Shown here one piece after another: positions 1 to 10,885 of a stretch of 64,000 nt of DNA. Origin of the DNA: Merluccius polli (taxonomy: Eukaryota > Chordata > Actinopteri > Gadiformes > Merlucciidae); assembly GCA_030340625.1 (NCBI GenBank), contig JAOPHQ010002885.1:93250-157249 (forward strand), read 5' to 3'. The stretch's first letter is position 1, and every line of letters begins with the position of its first letter. The notes beneath the pieces were generated by a model. That model saw nothing but the letters and a program-made list of their open reading frames with translations, ran no database searches and was not told the DNA's origin. The position numbers and the translations under genes were made by a program.

Positions 1-290
1 GGATACATACGCTACATTCAGACTACTCAAGTGTCAGAGCATTGCCTAGGTGGTAACACTTGCGATATAGGCTGCTATATTTATAGATGAGTTTGTGACA
101 CTGCCATTTTTCTATTGACAGTTTTGCCTGCATTTAATAAAGTTAACGTAGGTTTAAAGTAAAAATCTTGCCAACAAATCTTTATTGTGTTAAAATCCTG
201 CTCATCTGAGCAGGATTTTTTAGCAGTTTGAACTATGTATCATTTTCAATCAGCTATGACTAATACTGACACTGCCCTTGCTGTCTCTTG
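1..290. other. Non-repetitive sequence, nothing recognised
   Basis: AT-rich sequence with stop codons in all frames. No motif, repeat or gene signal is seen here. Confidence 0.6.
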
Positions 291-465
291 TATATTTTTA
301 TGGGCTTTTTGTGCCTTTATGGACAGGACAGGGAAGACAGACAGGAAAGTGGGTCGAAAGAGAGCTGGAATGGCGTGCAGCATAGGACCTCAAGTCGGAA
401 TCGAACCTGGGCCGCTGCAAGGTTAGCGCACTAGGGAGTGAGTTAAGCCACACTAGCAAGCCGCC
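291..465 (-). mobile_element. tRNA-derived SINE copy, degenerate
   Basis: Read on the minus strand, this begins with a tRNA-like head, continues through a pol III B box (GGTTCGATTCC, seen on the plus strand as GGAATCGAACC at 397-407) and ends in a tail with CTGTCC..TAAAGGC..AAAAGCCC. This order matches a tRNA-derived repeat I recognise as widespread in ray-finned fish. The A-box region (about 430-460) is diverged, so it is a SINE relic and not a working tRNA gene. An open frame of about 63 codons across it on the plus strand is incidental. Confidence 0.72.
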
Positions 466-1369
466 AGTTCTTGTGTTTTCTTAGAGACGCGTTTGTTATG
501 GCCATGTGTCATTCTGGGTGTCAGTCACGCTTTACAGTACGCCAAGCCGAAGCCCCTGGTTTCTATATCGCCTCGGGCATTAAAGCCAGAGAAGATGGAG
601 CAAACAGCAAAGTATATTGCTTCATCCATTAAAGGGTTTTAATAGTTGAATTACATTAGAGATTTTATTTTACAGTGATAAATACATCACTTATTGAAGC
701 TTTTCTGGTTGAACATCATTTGCATTAGTGTGGCTTTTGCGCGGCGCCGGAACCATGAAAGCGATAGAATCGGTTGATATATTGGCCTTAATGTAGACAT
801 TACAGATGTACGTAAGTAGCGAAGTGTATTTTGTTTACGTTATAGTTTAAAAACTTTAATTAGCGAGCAGAAGGTACTGTAGGCTTCTTATCCTCGGAAT
901 AAAGTAATTTCACGCCATAAAAACGGCAATATTTAATTAACAATTTAAATGTAGGCAGCAAGGAGCTGTTTATTCCTAATTAAAAAAACACACTTTACCG
1001 TCAAATATATAATGTTGTAAAATGATAATACGTGTGTGCCCTTTTAGTTGGTTCCCAATTTCTTGGTGAGAAATTTTGTTTACAATGTATTTACCCAGCA
1101 TTGTGACTTTATTTATCGGGAACACAGACGAAGAAGTGTTTTATGCTCCACTTCTTCGCATAACCTCTCATTTATTCACAACATGTTGATTTAAACCTTC
1201 TCCTTATAAAATTAAGAAGGAAAAGGAATCTACAAAATGAAATGCAAGCAAGATCTTTTTTTTCCCATATGCATTTTGTTACTTAGGAGAATCTGAGTGA
1301 ACGATGATATGTGACAATCAGTCACAGCAATTAGTGTTACTGTTAAGAACCCTTTTTGTTTTCCCTCAC
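466..1369. other. AT-rich single-copy-looking sequence
   Basis: No coding frame, microsatellite or recognisable transposon is seen. A short repeated motif with ACTTCTTCG lies at about 1128-1160 (GAAGAAGTG and CACTTCTTC form an imperfect hairpin). Otherwise nothing distinctive. Confidence 0.5.
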
Positions 1370-1510
1370 CCATACAGAATGTCACAAATAAATCCTCACT
1401 TTAATTTGCATATTAATTGGATCTGAGACGTCAAGCATCTTTCATTAAGCAAAATGATCTGCATATTTGGAGACATAAAATAGTTTATTTCGATGTGGGA
1501 GAGAAGAAGT
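1370..1510. promoter_or_regulatory. Candidate conserved non-coding element with POU/homeodomain motif
   Basis: A non-repetitive AT-rich block contains an octamer-type ATTTGCAT at 1404-1411 that runs into ATTAATT at 1412-1418, followed by a second GCATATTTGG-like motif near 1463. Composite octamer plus TAAT cores are typical targets of POU and homeodomain factors. That this is an enhancer is an inference; cross-species conservation cannot be assessed from this window. Confidence 0.33.
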
Positions 1511-2205
1511 CATTGAAAATTGACCGCGTGTAGGATATAAACTCGGATGCCTGTCTCTGATCCATTTACCCTTTAGTGCCCGGCATTAGATTGAACACAA
1601 AGCTTGGGGCTGATTTACAATTGAAAGGTGGCTCACGTAATCAAAACAGGCCAAAGCAAAAGGCAGCCAGGGAGCCGTAACGGCTATTCTCTTTATTGTA
1701 CTTTATGATTTGTAGTCTCTTGTTAAACAAAAAGTATAATAATGCGTTTGCAAATCCATCTTATATTTGGTATGTAGAGATTGGACAGGGTTAAAAAGGA
1801 AACTGACTGGCAGTTATATGTAGTACTGTATGTTTAGGTTGTATGTATTATACATCCAATACATACATAAAGCATACACATTTGCGTTCCTCTGTCAACT
1901 ATCCCAACTCCACTCAAAGTTCCTCCATTTTGTTTTTTGTTGCGTGAATCATACATGTATTCAAATCAGCAGTTTTGTTTTATCTCCTTTTCGGATTAGA
2001 CCCTGTGGGAACTTATTGCCCTAACCGGCGATTACTGAAATCCCTTGTGTCATCTGCAGATGTCTTTCAAATGTACGCCGAACAGCTCCAACTCTATAGC
2101 CTGATAATGACTACAACGACTAAGAACTCCTTGGAAAGCTGAGTGCCATTTGAATACAGAATACGGCTCCTTTGTCTTAGGATTGTGTACATGGACTGAT
2201 AACAT
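1511..2205. other. Non-coding sequence, nothing distinctive
   Basis: Mixed-composition DNA with short open frames only. A small palindromic stretch (GTATGTATTATACATCCAAT) occurs near 1841-1860. No gene, repeat family or regulatory cluster recognised. Confidence 0.5.
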
Positions 2206-2720
2206 GTTGCCTCTCCCCCCCTCTCCCCCCAATAGTCTGGCTCTTGCGAAGTAAAAAGTAAGAAAAAAGAACCGATCTGAAGACAATATCAAACGCCAAA
2301 CAAAGTGGACAGGAGGAGGACAGGGGAGAAGGACCAGGGGGGGAGGAAGAAGAAGAAGAAGAATTGGAGGAAGAGGGAGGTTTGGGGTTGATGTTGTTCG
2401 TTGGGAAATCTTTGTATGTCAGACGCCGCCGTCGAGGCTTTGTTTGTTTTTGCGTCTGTTGGGCCGTTCTGAGGGGAGAGTTGACGACGGCTTGGTTCGG
2501 CGCGATTACGCCGGCGAGACTGATAACGGACGAAGCCCGCGTGTGACGCGCGCGTGGTCTACATAGTCGGGCTTTTGCGATGGTTGTGAATAACTTGATG
2601 AGGTTGCAGGGGAATATGTGCGCAGGATTATGTAAATGGCGGTGGCCCCCTGCACTATTCTTTTGAACTCCTTCAGAACTCACATCTGCCGGGGTCGACG
2701 ACTAGACAGGACGCAGCAAC
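2206..2720. other. C-runs, (GAA)n and a CpG-rich patch
   Basis: C-runs at about 2214-2230 are followed by a purine-rich (GAA)n tract near 2345-2362 and then a CpG-rich stretch from about 2420 to 2700 containing GCGCGCG and several CGCCGG-type motifs. The CpG density contrasts with the CpG-poor flanks and could mark a small CpG island or an unmethylated enhancer. Open frames on both strands through it (up to 168 codons) show no recognisable domain. Confidence 0.4.
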
Positions 2721-3699
2721 CCGATTGCAACGGGTGGGGGTGGGGGTGTGGGCGGGGGGGTGTGGGGGTTAGTGCTTAAAGGTCATTTTCACTACAAACA
2801 GACTTGTCCTGAAAGACCTCTCCATTGCAAAGAACTTCAATTTATTTTCTGTTGATGCCCAGGCAATTATCATTTTCTTTGAGTCAACAATAGCTGAGCT
2901 TAGTACAATTATTGTTGCATCCTAATTAGCTCTGCGCATACGTGTGTGTGTGTGTGTGTGTGTTTGCGTGTTTGTGTGTGTGTGTGTGTGTCACCAGCAA
3001 CCTCTTCCAAGTGTATGCACACACTGGAATGGCGCTGACCTGTTTACGCGGTATTTCACGCTATATCTGCCTCTCCCACTGTGCTCTTTCTGATTATAGC
3101 ACCCCACCCCACCCCCCCCCCTTCCTCCCTCCCCCCCCTCCCTCCCCCACATGCCTTATTTGGTGTATTTCTGGGTGGGGATATGTTGTGCGTTGAGCGC
3201 CATGGCAACCAAAGTCAAGGTGACCAGGAGCACGTTGAACACATTAGATTAAGCAGAATGGAGGCAGGAGACAATGCAGTCGCTAACAAACCACCATTCA
3301 TCTGCTGACTGAATGTAGGGCCCAGGCCCGGGCCGGGCCGGGCCGACGGATTTATTGTTCCGGTGAGTTCTCACTGAACACTCACTCCCCTTAGCTCTGA
3401 GGCAGCAGGCTGCTAGAGGAACCAAGGCCTGCTGGTGTGACTTGTACGTGTGACTGTACGTGTAAAAGACACACATGGACACAGAGGCTGAATAATACTG
3501 TATGTGACCTATAAAACAAAAGAAAAGGTTTAATATGGGAAAAAACCCTCTATAAAAGCTCCCGTATGGGAAATTGTCAAGTTTGTCGTGTCCAGGAAAA
3601 CCGGTCTGTATCGATGTTAATTCATTTACAAGAGGCTGATACAGTATATTAATGCTGCCACAAAAGCAGCACAGTTCAAGTTTGTTTGTAAGGCATTCA

Positions 3700-3731
<32 letters not shown>

Positions 3732-4250
3732 TACACATACACACACACACACTCAAATGTTTGAATGTTGGCGCACTTGGTTTCTGCTCCAAAAACACTC
3801 TAAATTTACCAGCTGGTTCAAAATCTGGCAGGCTCTTGGAAGCACATGTTCAATAACACTGGTAATTTATGCTCATGCCTTGCTTGTGTGTGTGTGTGTG
3901 TGTGTGTGTGTGTCTGCCAGTGTGTCCGGGCCTTCGGAGAGGGGAAGTGTAGTAGAGTACTATCAGTGAAGAGAGGGAAGCGGCAGTTCCTAATCACTTT
4001 GGCAGGGCCTCGTACATTGGGCCGCAGCTTTTTTTTTTTTTTTTTTTTGCAGCCATTTTTTTTTTAACAGCACTTAACCTTGTGGTTAACTGAAACTCCC
4101 ATTCACGCGTGAGAACACACCACTGTCTGAAACCCCACCACTACCACCATCACCCACCCAACCCCACCCCACCCCATTCTCCCATAGCTGCCATAGGGTG
4201 TATGTAATGCACCCTGAACCCCCCCCCCCCCCCCTAGATGCAGTGTTCCC
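2721..4250. repeat. Cluster of microsatellites and C/T homopolymers
   Basis: Contains interrupted (TG)n at 2941-2991, C/CCT-rich DNA at 3100-3150, a 29-nt C run at 3703-3731 joined to (CA)n at 3733-3752, (TG)n at 3885-3913, a 20-nt T run at 4029-4048, CCACC-rich sequence at 4130-4175 and a 16-nt C run at 4219-4234. The DNA between (for example 3190-3700) is ordinary non-coding sequence with a short GC-rich tandem (GGGCC units) near 3320-3345. Confidence 0.9.
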
Positions 4251-5930
4251 CTGCAGGAATGCATCAGGGCCAGTCGCTCACTGCTAACAGGAAGGACGAC
4301 GCGGAGGACCGACTGTAATTATGTTCAAAAGAGTCCCGATTCGATCCCAGTTTTCACTTGAAAATCTTGTGCAATCCGTTGTGGAGTCTCAAAGAATGCT
4401 CTTTTGTGGCTGGGAGCTCTTATTGAAAGAGAGCGCTTCGCCCCGGCTTGTGACCACTTGTTGAAGGGCTTTGGGTGTGATTTAGAGAGGGCAGCTGTAT
4501 AACAGATATTTTTATTTATCTATTCTGCTGACAACCCTTGATTTCCCCCCCCCCCTTCTTCTTTTTTTTGTTCTCGAGGCTGCAGTTGCCGCTTTCGTGA
4601 CTTTGTGACAGATTTTTCTGAACCGTGTGAAACAAGTATGACGAAAGAGAGGAGCAGCTGAGATGACAAAGACCCGTGGAAAAATGTTGAAGAAAGATGG
4701 AAAATGCTCGGGGAGGTTAGCTAGGACATTAGCCAGAAAGGGGCTATCTGGGTCCCGGGAAGTGCTGCTTTCCCTCAAACAATACTACAGAATGAAACAG
4801 GAAGAGAAAGCCCAATATCACAAGCATTGTACATATCACAACTTAGGACAGGGGCTAGGACTCGTGAATACTGATGAATTATATATGTACATAATGTTTT
4901 TCAACTTCACTGTGGCAAGATGTGGAAGTCGGTTTCAACCTCCGGTCAGCACAGTTGTAAACAATTGTTTTAATTTTCAGTTGTTTCGTCTATTGTTGTC
5001 ATTTTGAGTGGTTCCCTAATTTAATGCCAGGTACACATTGAACTGCTTTCTAAATAAAGCATTTACAACAGGTAATAATGTGTAATAACTCTGCCTCACT
5101 GTGTTGTTGACGCAAGTGTGCTTCACTTTGCTGTGTGAGACCTCCGGTGGGCCAGGAATGTGTGTGATTGTGGCACGGCTGTACGTGTGTGAGGGTAGAT
5201 ACGGAGGCATTATTACCCAGGAGAGGTCAGAGGTCAAGAATTAAGCAAGCTGCCTGCTCAGATCCGTGCATCCGAGATTTCACCAGGAAATACTCCTGTG
5301 TCTTGTCTAAATAATCAAGCAGTCCTTCGGCGTGCAACTTTGAAAACTGATAAATAAACACAGGAGACCAAGATTAAGTGGAAGGTACCGCTGCAGAGAG
5401 CCCAGAGTGCCAAACTGAAGATTTTTTCCCCTCTTAATTATAAACTGCAAAGAGCAGTCTTGGGTTTATTTTTTCCTTTTTTTCTGTACTGTGAGGTCCA
5501 TGGCGCCTGCTGAGGGAGCAGGAATACGCCCGCTTGTCGTTACCTTTAGTCTCATTTTTCTCAGAGTTTCATAACAATGTTTTTTGACCTTCTACATAGG
5601 AACACTTTGTTTTTAACATCATTGCTAAAATAGCAGGAAAACAATGGAACAGGCAGCGGTGAGGAAGTCACATCGGGCCATATCAAAAGGAGATTAGTAA
5701 CCAAAGAAAGGGGTAAAAAACAATGTTTCCATGAAAACAAAATAGTGACAAAAAAACCCAGTTCTTACGATAACAACTATAGCCCACAAGTAACAAAATC
5801 CTATACTCTGAGCACATGAACTGTCTTAACTTAACTGTCTATGATGTCGCTATTTGCTTTTCCTGGACGCTGTACTTCAGTGTGTGTGTCTGTTTTTGTG
5901 TGTGTGCCCTGAACCTACAATCTAACCGTT
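4251..5930. other. Non-coding sequence between repeat clusters
   Basis: No supported gene. A 114-codon frame at 4663-5007 starts Lys/Arg-rich and has no recognisable domain. A C-run sits at about 4544-4556. From 5240 to 5800 the sequence is AT-rich, unique-looking DNA with T-runs. Confidence 0.45.
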
Positions 5931-6415
5931 TAACAGTTTTTTTTTTTGTTCCTGTCGTGCATCTGAGTAGTTGGGGGGGGGGGGGGGGGGGGCAGGCGTG
6001 TGACTTGCCTACCGTCTGAATCTTTCAAGAGGGGACAACGGCGGATTTAGCATTATCACGCATACTCAAAATAACCTGCAATCCTGGCGGTGCCTTATTA
6101 GGCAATGCATCTGCACAGGGAAAGCAAGGGGAACCAGGGAAAACCTATTGACAAGCAAGTGTTCGCAGTCAGAGTCCAGGGACAGGGCAGCTTAACCCCA
6201 AACACGCTGGGAAATGACAGTAGGAGATTTGCGGTGGACTAAATGTTATTTATTTATTTATTTTTTGTAGGGGAGTAGAAATAGGTTTTGCTCTTTTTTG
6301 TGCAGGGGGATTTATTTGTTGTACTTGTAGGACGGGGGGGGGGGGGTACAAGGCGATGGACTGTGTGTAAGAAAAAACATGCGCACGCACACACACACAC
6401 ACATACACACACAAA
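5931..6415. repeat. G20 run, G-run and (CA)n
   Basis: A 20-nt G run lies at 5973-5992, an interrupted G run at about 6332-6346, TTTA repeats at 6247-6264 and an imperfect (CA)n at 6380-6412. The 330 bp between the first two tracts is unremarkable. Confidence 0.9.
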
Positions 6416-6711
6416 TCTTCTATTATTGCCTCTGGTTAATTCAAGCAAATCACCCTGCTCATAAATTGAATAACTTCCCACATAGTTGATTATGGGATGC
6501 AGTATGCGTTGACAGGTCCATGGTCCTCTGTGATATATCAGGTCCGTCCCTCATGAAGAAGAACCCCAGATCAGCCACAAGCCTATTTATTATACTATTA
6601 TTAGAACTCATGGTTCAACTACTCAGCACTGATTAGGTTTACCAATCTTCAATATGTAGTAGACATAAGTGCGCAGGAACACAATTATTAGAATATAATT
6701 TTAATAGAATA
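6416..6711. other. AT-rich flank of a SINE
   Basis: AT-rich DNA with repeated AGAATA units near 6689-6716, which probably mark the A-rich junction of the downstream SINE copy. Nothing else is recognised. Confidence 0.4.
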
Positions 6712-6821
6712 GAATATATGCCATTTGGTGGACTCTTTCATCATCAGCGCCCGACAATACCGAGAGTGCATACCTTCTTAGCATGGGGGGCCCCACTGGG
6801 AATCGAGCCCCGAACCCTGGC
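6712..6821 (-). mobile_element. Second degenerate tRNA-derived SINE family copy
   Basis: The plus strand reads as a body (ATGCCATTTGGTGGACTCTT, then GAGTGCATACC) followed by GGGAATCGAGCC at about 6798-6809, the reverse complement of a pol III B box, and CCCTGGC. This layout resembles a fish repeat in which a CATTTAGCAGACGCTTTTATC-like body joins a tRNA-derived head. The head is cut off after CCCTGGC by a GTGTATGTGTG stretch. It differs from the copy at 291-465, so at least two SINE families are present. Confidence 0.62.
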
Positions 6822-6993
6822 AAATATCTGTGTATGTGTGTTCTCGTTATGTGAGTGAACAAGCCCCCCCCCCCCTCCACCCACCCATGTGGTCCTCAAC
6901 GTGCCTTGCTTATGTTTCGTGTCTATTTTCTGACTCAACGCTCTTCAGATAGCAGAGCACAGGGCAAAACAGGACAAAAAGGGTTAGGCTTAA

Positions 6994-7025
<32 letters not shown>

Positions 7026-7085
7026 GTATGTCGTATGAGTGGGGTGATAGTGGGTGGTGGTGGTGGTGGGTGGTGGTGTGGCGTC
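6822..7085. repeat. C-run, (TG)n and TGG-rich tract
   Basis: A C-run lies at 6866-6876, (TG)14 at 6994-7021, and a (TGG)n-like tract at about 7048-7080. The frames through it only translate the repeats. Confidence 0.9.
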
Positions 7086-7776
7086 ACAAGTCCTCCAGTT
7101 TAGGAAATGTGACACTTTGCCTTGAAACACACTTCAGGGGGCCAGCGAGATAAGGAATTTAGTGGCTTTATCACAAATGCCACTGTTTAATTTAAAAGGG
7201 TGAGGCACTTAGGCACTGGCATCCCTCTTTCAGTCTAGTGATAGATTTGCAAGAAAGTGGAAAAGATTGGAGTCCAGAGAGCAGATTAGTGGGATACAAA
7301 TATAGACGTGACATAATAGTGGGCATTAGTCAGGAGGTGGTCCTGTGGCCAAGCAGCCAGCTCCTGATAGGGTCCGGACCGGGCCCCGGGTGCTGCTGGC
7401 TGCGGGGGCTGGTGGATTGATCGTGGGGCCAGATTGATTAAAGCAGCAGTGATGCATGTGTCCAGGCCAGTTTCAACCATTTACTTTGTCTACTTATATT
7501 CCCTGCACCTGGCCTTTGTCATCATCTGTTTTACGGTTTTTATATGAGATTTATTTTTTACATTACATTATCTCATATAAAATATACTATTTCAGGGTTT
7601 TTTTGCTTTTTTTCCCCAAATCATTTCCTCTTCATTGTTCTATCTTTTACAATACTGTGGTAATTACATTTCTATCATGAGAAGGGGGTCAAATCTTTAT
7701 TTTTCCATCTTTAACTACCTCATTTAACTCCTGCTATTAAACCTTTGCCTTTCTGTCCCTACATTTTGATACCTTA
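7086..7776. promoter_or_regulatory. Candidate non-coding element (7130-7470), then T-rich DNA
   Basis: From 7130 to 7470 the sequence is non-repetitive and balanced in base composition, with homeodomain-like AGATTGATTAAAG at about 7431-7443 and a GC-rich GGACCGGGCCCCGGG palindromic core at about 7376-7390. Open frames on both strands overlap here without a domain match. From 7480 onward it is T-rich with nothing clear. The regulatory reading is inferred. Confidence 0.25.
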
Positions 7777-7964
7777 CCCCACCCCCCTCTTCTCTCTCCC
7801 CTGTCCCCCACTCTTTCTCTTTCCAACTCTTTCTCTCCCACTCACTCGTTCTCACCCTCTCTGTCTCTCTTAACAACTCACTACTAAACCTTAGTATTTC
7901 TCTCCCTAAATTTTGATCTTGCCCCCACCCCCCTTCTCTCTCCCCTCTCTTTCTCTCTCAACCC

Positions 7965-7995
<31 letters not shown>

Positions 7996-8060
7996 CCTCC
8001 TCCCTCACCCCCCCCTCTCCTTGTTTATTTTGCAACAGTTGGTGTGTGTGTGTGTGCACG
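7777..8060. repeat. Polypyrimidine tract with two similar units, then (TG)n
   Basis: About 250 nt of nearly pure C/T, including (CT)n at 7976-7996. Two related blocks share a CCTTTGCCTTTCTGTCCCTA/CCTTAGTATTTCTCTCCCTA type start (about 7741 and 7888) followed by ATTTTGAT and C/T-rich DNA, which suggests an old tandem duplication of about 147 nt. A short (TG)8 follows at 8041-8056. Such a mirror-like pyrimidine tract could form triplex DNA. Confidence 0.8.
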
Positions 8061-8730
8061 CTGGCAGCCCTCCATGGCCTGTTTGATGTGGTTTCCAGAA
8101 GTCCTGAACCTCGGTCCCTGGCCACTCTTTCTGTCATCGCCAGACCTGCTGTCTCTTTAGCCTCCGTTGACTCCTCTTAACCTCCTCCTAGCGTCTACAC
8201 ACGGAGGCAGCTGTTTTTCTCTCCCCCCCTCTCTCCCCTCTCTCTCCCCCAATTTCTGCGTGAGCATGATCTCACTCACATTATTTGCCGGCAAACTGGA
8301 TTTTACCGTGGGCTGCATACACAAATGTAATTGCGGCAAATACACTGTTTTCCCTCTCATCTCCCCCCCTCGATGTCCTCCAGCCACTGTGTTTTTTTTT
8401 GGAGAAACTAAGGAGATTAAAGAAGGCTGTTATTTTCCTGTTGAAAATGTAATTTGGCCCCGTGGTTTAGGAGGAGTGTTATTTAGGGCTGGTTTTACGG
8501 TTCACCTTGTAGCGCCATACGCCAGCTGCACCACAGAAACCCATCTGTTGCAGTGTCATTATACCAAGTATTAGGTTTCCGTCCTCGCATATCATTTACA
8601 ATAAGTGGCGAAAAACTCCCAATGGCACCAAAGAATTATATAATATCTTTCAATTCTACTCCATTACCATCCCAAGTAAATACTGGGGGGGAAAAAAACT
8701 AATTGAGTTATCTCAACCACTCTGCGATTT
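8061..8730. other. Non-coding sequence, nothing firm
   Basis: Balanced composition, with short open frames on both strands (135 and 76 codons) that look incidental because they run through CTCTCC-rich DNA. The 8250-8350 stretch is non-repetitive and could be a conserved block, but no clear motif cluster is visible. Confidence 0.4.
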
Positions 8731-9215
8731 TGTTGTTGTTGTTGTTGTTGTTGTTGTTTTCTAAAAGTGAGATAAAAGTATCGAATGTTTGAGATCCGCC
8801 GAGGCGATTAAGATGCCGTCTCTAAATGGCGATCGTTTTGCGTGGCATACTTGCAGAGTTTCCCTTGCCGGGATAACATCTCCATCCAGATCAGGAGATA
8901 ACAGGCAACAACAAGACTTGGTTCCAACCTTTAAGCGTGCCCTCTGCTCGATGGTAATCTGAGTGACAGAGGTAGGAGAGGAAGGAGTGGAGACGGCTGG
9001 AGACTGTAGTGGCTTCAAACAGTGGAGGAGGAGGAGGAGGAGGAGGAGGAGGAGGAGGACCCCTTAGAGGACAACCACTAGTGACCCTACATGGGGCGCC
9101 TTTCCTGCACATACCAGCAGGTTTACAGGGAAACTGATAGGCAGGTGAAATATCTGCCACTTACAGAAAAGAGAGAGAGAGAGAGATAGTCACAGAGAGT
9201 CAGAGAGAGAGAGAG
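8731..9215. repeat. (TTG)9, (GGA)12 and GA repeats
   Basis: (TTG)n lies at 8731-8757, (GGA)n at 9023-9059, and an interrupted (GA)n at about 9171-9215. Non-repetitive DNA lies between them at 8760-9020. The open frames here encode Pro or Glu runs from the trinucleotide tract and have no domain support. Confidence 0.92.
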
Positions 9216-9880
9216 TGTGACTGGGAAAGGGCAGACGGGACTAAATGGATATGGATTGGTCCACAGGGCTGACGAGGACTACCTGAAGGAAATGAATATT
9301 CCTTGTAAAGTATACTTGGTGACACTGGGCTTGAAGGGCACTACAAAAGAACAAAGGGAAGCCATGCTTGGCTTCTCATTTTGTTGTTGTTTAGAAGCCA
9401 AGTTTGGCTTTTAGATATCTTAATGTGAATGCCCTGTCTGATGCGTTGTCGCTCACTGCTCTGCATTTCTTAAACCAATTAAATTGTTTACAATGCGCAC
9501 ATCATTTTTGATGGGTACTGCAAAATCATTTTGTTGGTATAGCTTATATGACATTATAGGCTGTATCATTTTTTTTTGCCTTCTTTCTTTTATTTTTTAT
9601 ATTTTATATTTTTGATATGTTTGTTAATATTTTTCTTCCTCCAAATGCGTATGCATATCGGTTTCAGCTATGCAGCGGCAGATACATATTATTATGGGCT
9701 GGACTTCCTGTTTGGACTTCCTGTTTGGATCGAGTAATGCCGGTGTGGTAGATGAAGAGCTAAATATGCCCAGGGGGGCTGGGCTGAGACCGGTGTCTCG
9801 TTTTCAGGGGGCCGACAAAACACATACAGAGAGCAGACATGGCTGTCACATCTCCCTTAACTCCCCCTGTCAACCTTCTC
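9216..9880. other. Non-coding sequence with a 14-bp tandem doublet
   Basis: Contains an inverted pair of AGCCAAG/CTTGGCTT motifs near 9361-9412 (GAAGCCATGCTTGGCTTCTC, then TAGAAGCCAAGTTTGGCTTTTAG) that could pair as a hairpin. At 9701-9728 GGACTTCCTGTTTG is repeated twice in tandem. No gene is recognised. Confidence 0.5.
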
Positions 9881-9918
<38 letters not shown>

Positions 9919-10408
9919 CCTCAGGGAAGTGGATGAGGGCCACCTCCACGCTGCACTATGATGCCATGAGAAATACACCCCTTGGCTTATCGGCACGGCA
10001 ACACTGGGCTAGACACACGCACCCACACCCACACACGCACACGAGCGCACACACACACACGCACACACACAAACACAAACCCTCAGGGAAGTGGATGAGG
10101 GCCACCTCCACGCTGCACTATGTGGCCATGAGGAAAAACACCCCTTGGCTTATCGTCACGGCAACACTGGGCTAGACACACACATGTCACACACACACAC
10201 ACACACACATGTCACACACACGTCACACACACACACACACACAAGTCACACACACACGCACACCAAACACACGCACAAGCCAACATATTGGTTGTTCTTC
10301 TGTCAGTTGCAACTACACATCACCGGTTCTGTTGCTGTGGTAAAATATCAATCTCAGTTGATCCTGAACACCAACCATCCTCTCTCTTACATGCACACGC
10401 ACACTCAC

Positions 10409-10440
<32 letters not shown>
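9881..10440. repeat. Direct duplication of about 100 bp separated by (CA)n
   Basis: The segment at 9917-10017 (starting CCTCAGGGAAGTGGATGAGG) recurs at 10079-10177 with few differences, giving a period of about 162 bp that includes the intervening CA-rich DNA. CA tracts flank and separate the copies (9883-9912, 10018-10078, 10176-10277, 10392-10440). One CA block carries repeated CACATGTCA or CACGTCA interruptions. This is a segmental tandem duplication whose ends lie in microsatellites. Confidence 0.85.
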
Positions 10441-10807
10441 CTGAGCGCCCTGTCCCTTTCTACCACAAACCCCCCACAGCGGCCTAAGCTTTACACGCCT
10501 ATACTAAAGACACCCGGGTTGTTCCATCGCGGGAGTCCATTTTTAACTTGGCCAGATTGATTAGCGATTGTGCTGGCGCCGAGTCGCCGCGTAGCACGGC
10601 GTCGACCAGGAGGAGGATGTTTAGTGGTTTTCAATAGTATTTCAGGATGTCCTCCTGGCTGCGACCGCCACCGCTACTACTGCTACTGCTGCTGCTACAA
10701 CTACTACTAACAGCTGCCACCAGCACCAGAGTACAAACAGATTCAGGAGTCCCTCCTGGTCTCTAGCGACTAGTCCACCTGGGTCCCCTTCCCTGAACCC
10801 CCTAGAC
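10441..10807. other. Mixed sequence with a CTA/CTG trinucleotide tract
   Basis: Includes a CG-rich patch at about 10570-10605 (GGCGCCGAGTCGCCGCG) and an imperfect trinucleotide tract of CTA, CTG and CCA units at 10659-10725. No gene is supported. Confidence 0.5.
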
Positions 10808-10885
10808 CAGTCTTTCTCAAACAGGGGTTTGCGTACCCCTAGGGGTACTTTGAAGCATTGCAGGTGGTACTTGGACATTTCTAAA
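10808..10885 (+). mobile_element. Fragment of a hAT-like non-autonomous transposon
   Basis: The sequence CAGTCTTTCTCAAACAGG at 10808 followed by GGGTTTGCGTACCCCTAGGGGTAC resembles the left end of fish hAT-type elements that begin CAGTGTTTCTCAA and carry a GGGGTACG..TACCCC palindrome. No matching right end with the reverse complement was seen within the next 600 bp, so it is a truncated copy or the element ends unrecognised further on. Confidence 0.5.

Noticed and set aside
397..407. Functional tRNA gene
   Set aside because: Only the B box is intact; the A box and cloverleaf pairing are lost and a SINE-type tail follows.
6798..6809. Second tRNA gene
   Set aside because: B-box-like motif sits in a SINE body with the head truncated.
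10176..10277. CRISPR-like array (CACA blocks with CATGTCA spacers)
   Set aside because: Irregular units in a CA microsatellite; no constant repeat or unique spacers, and eukaryotic context.
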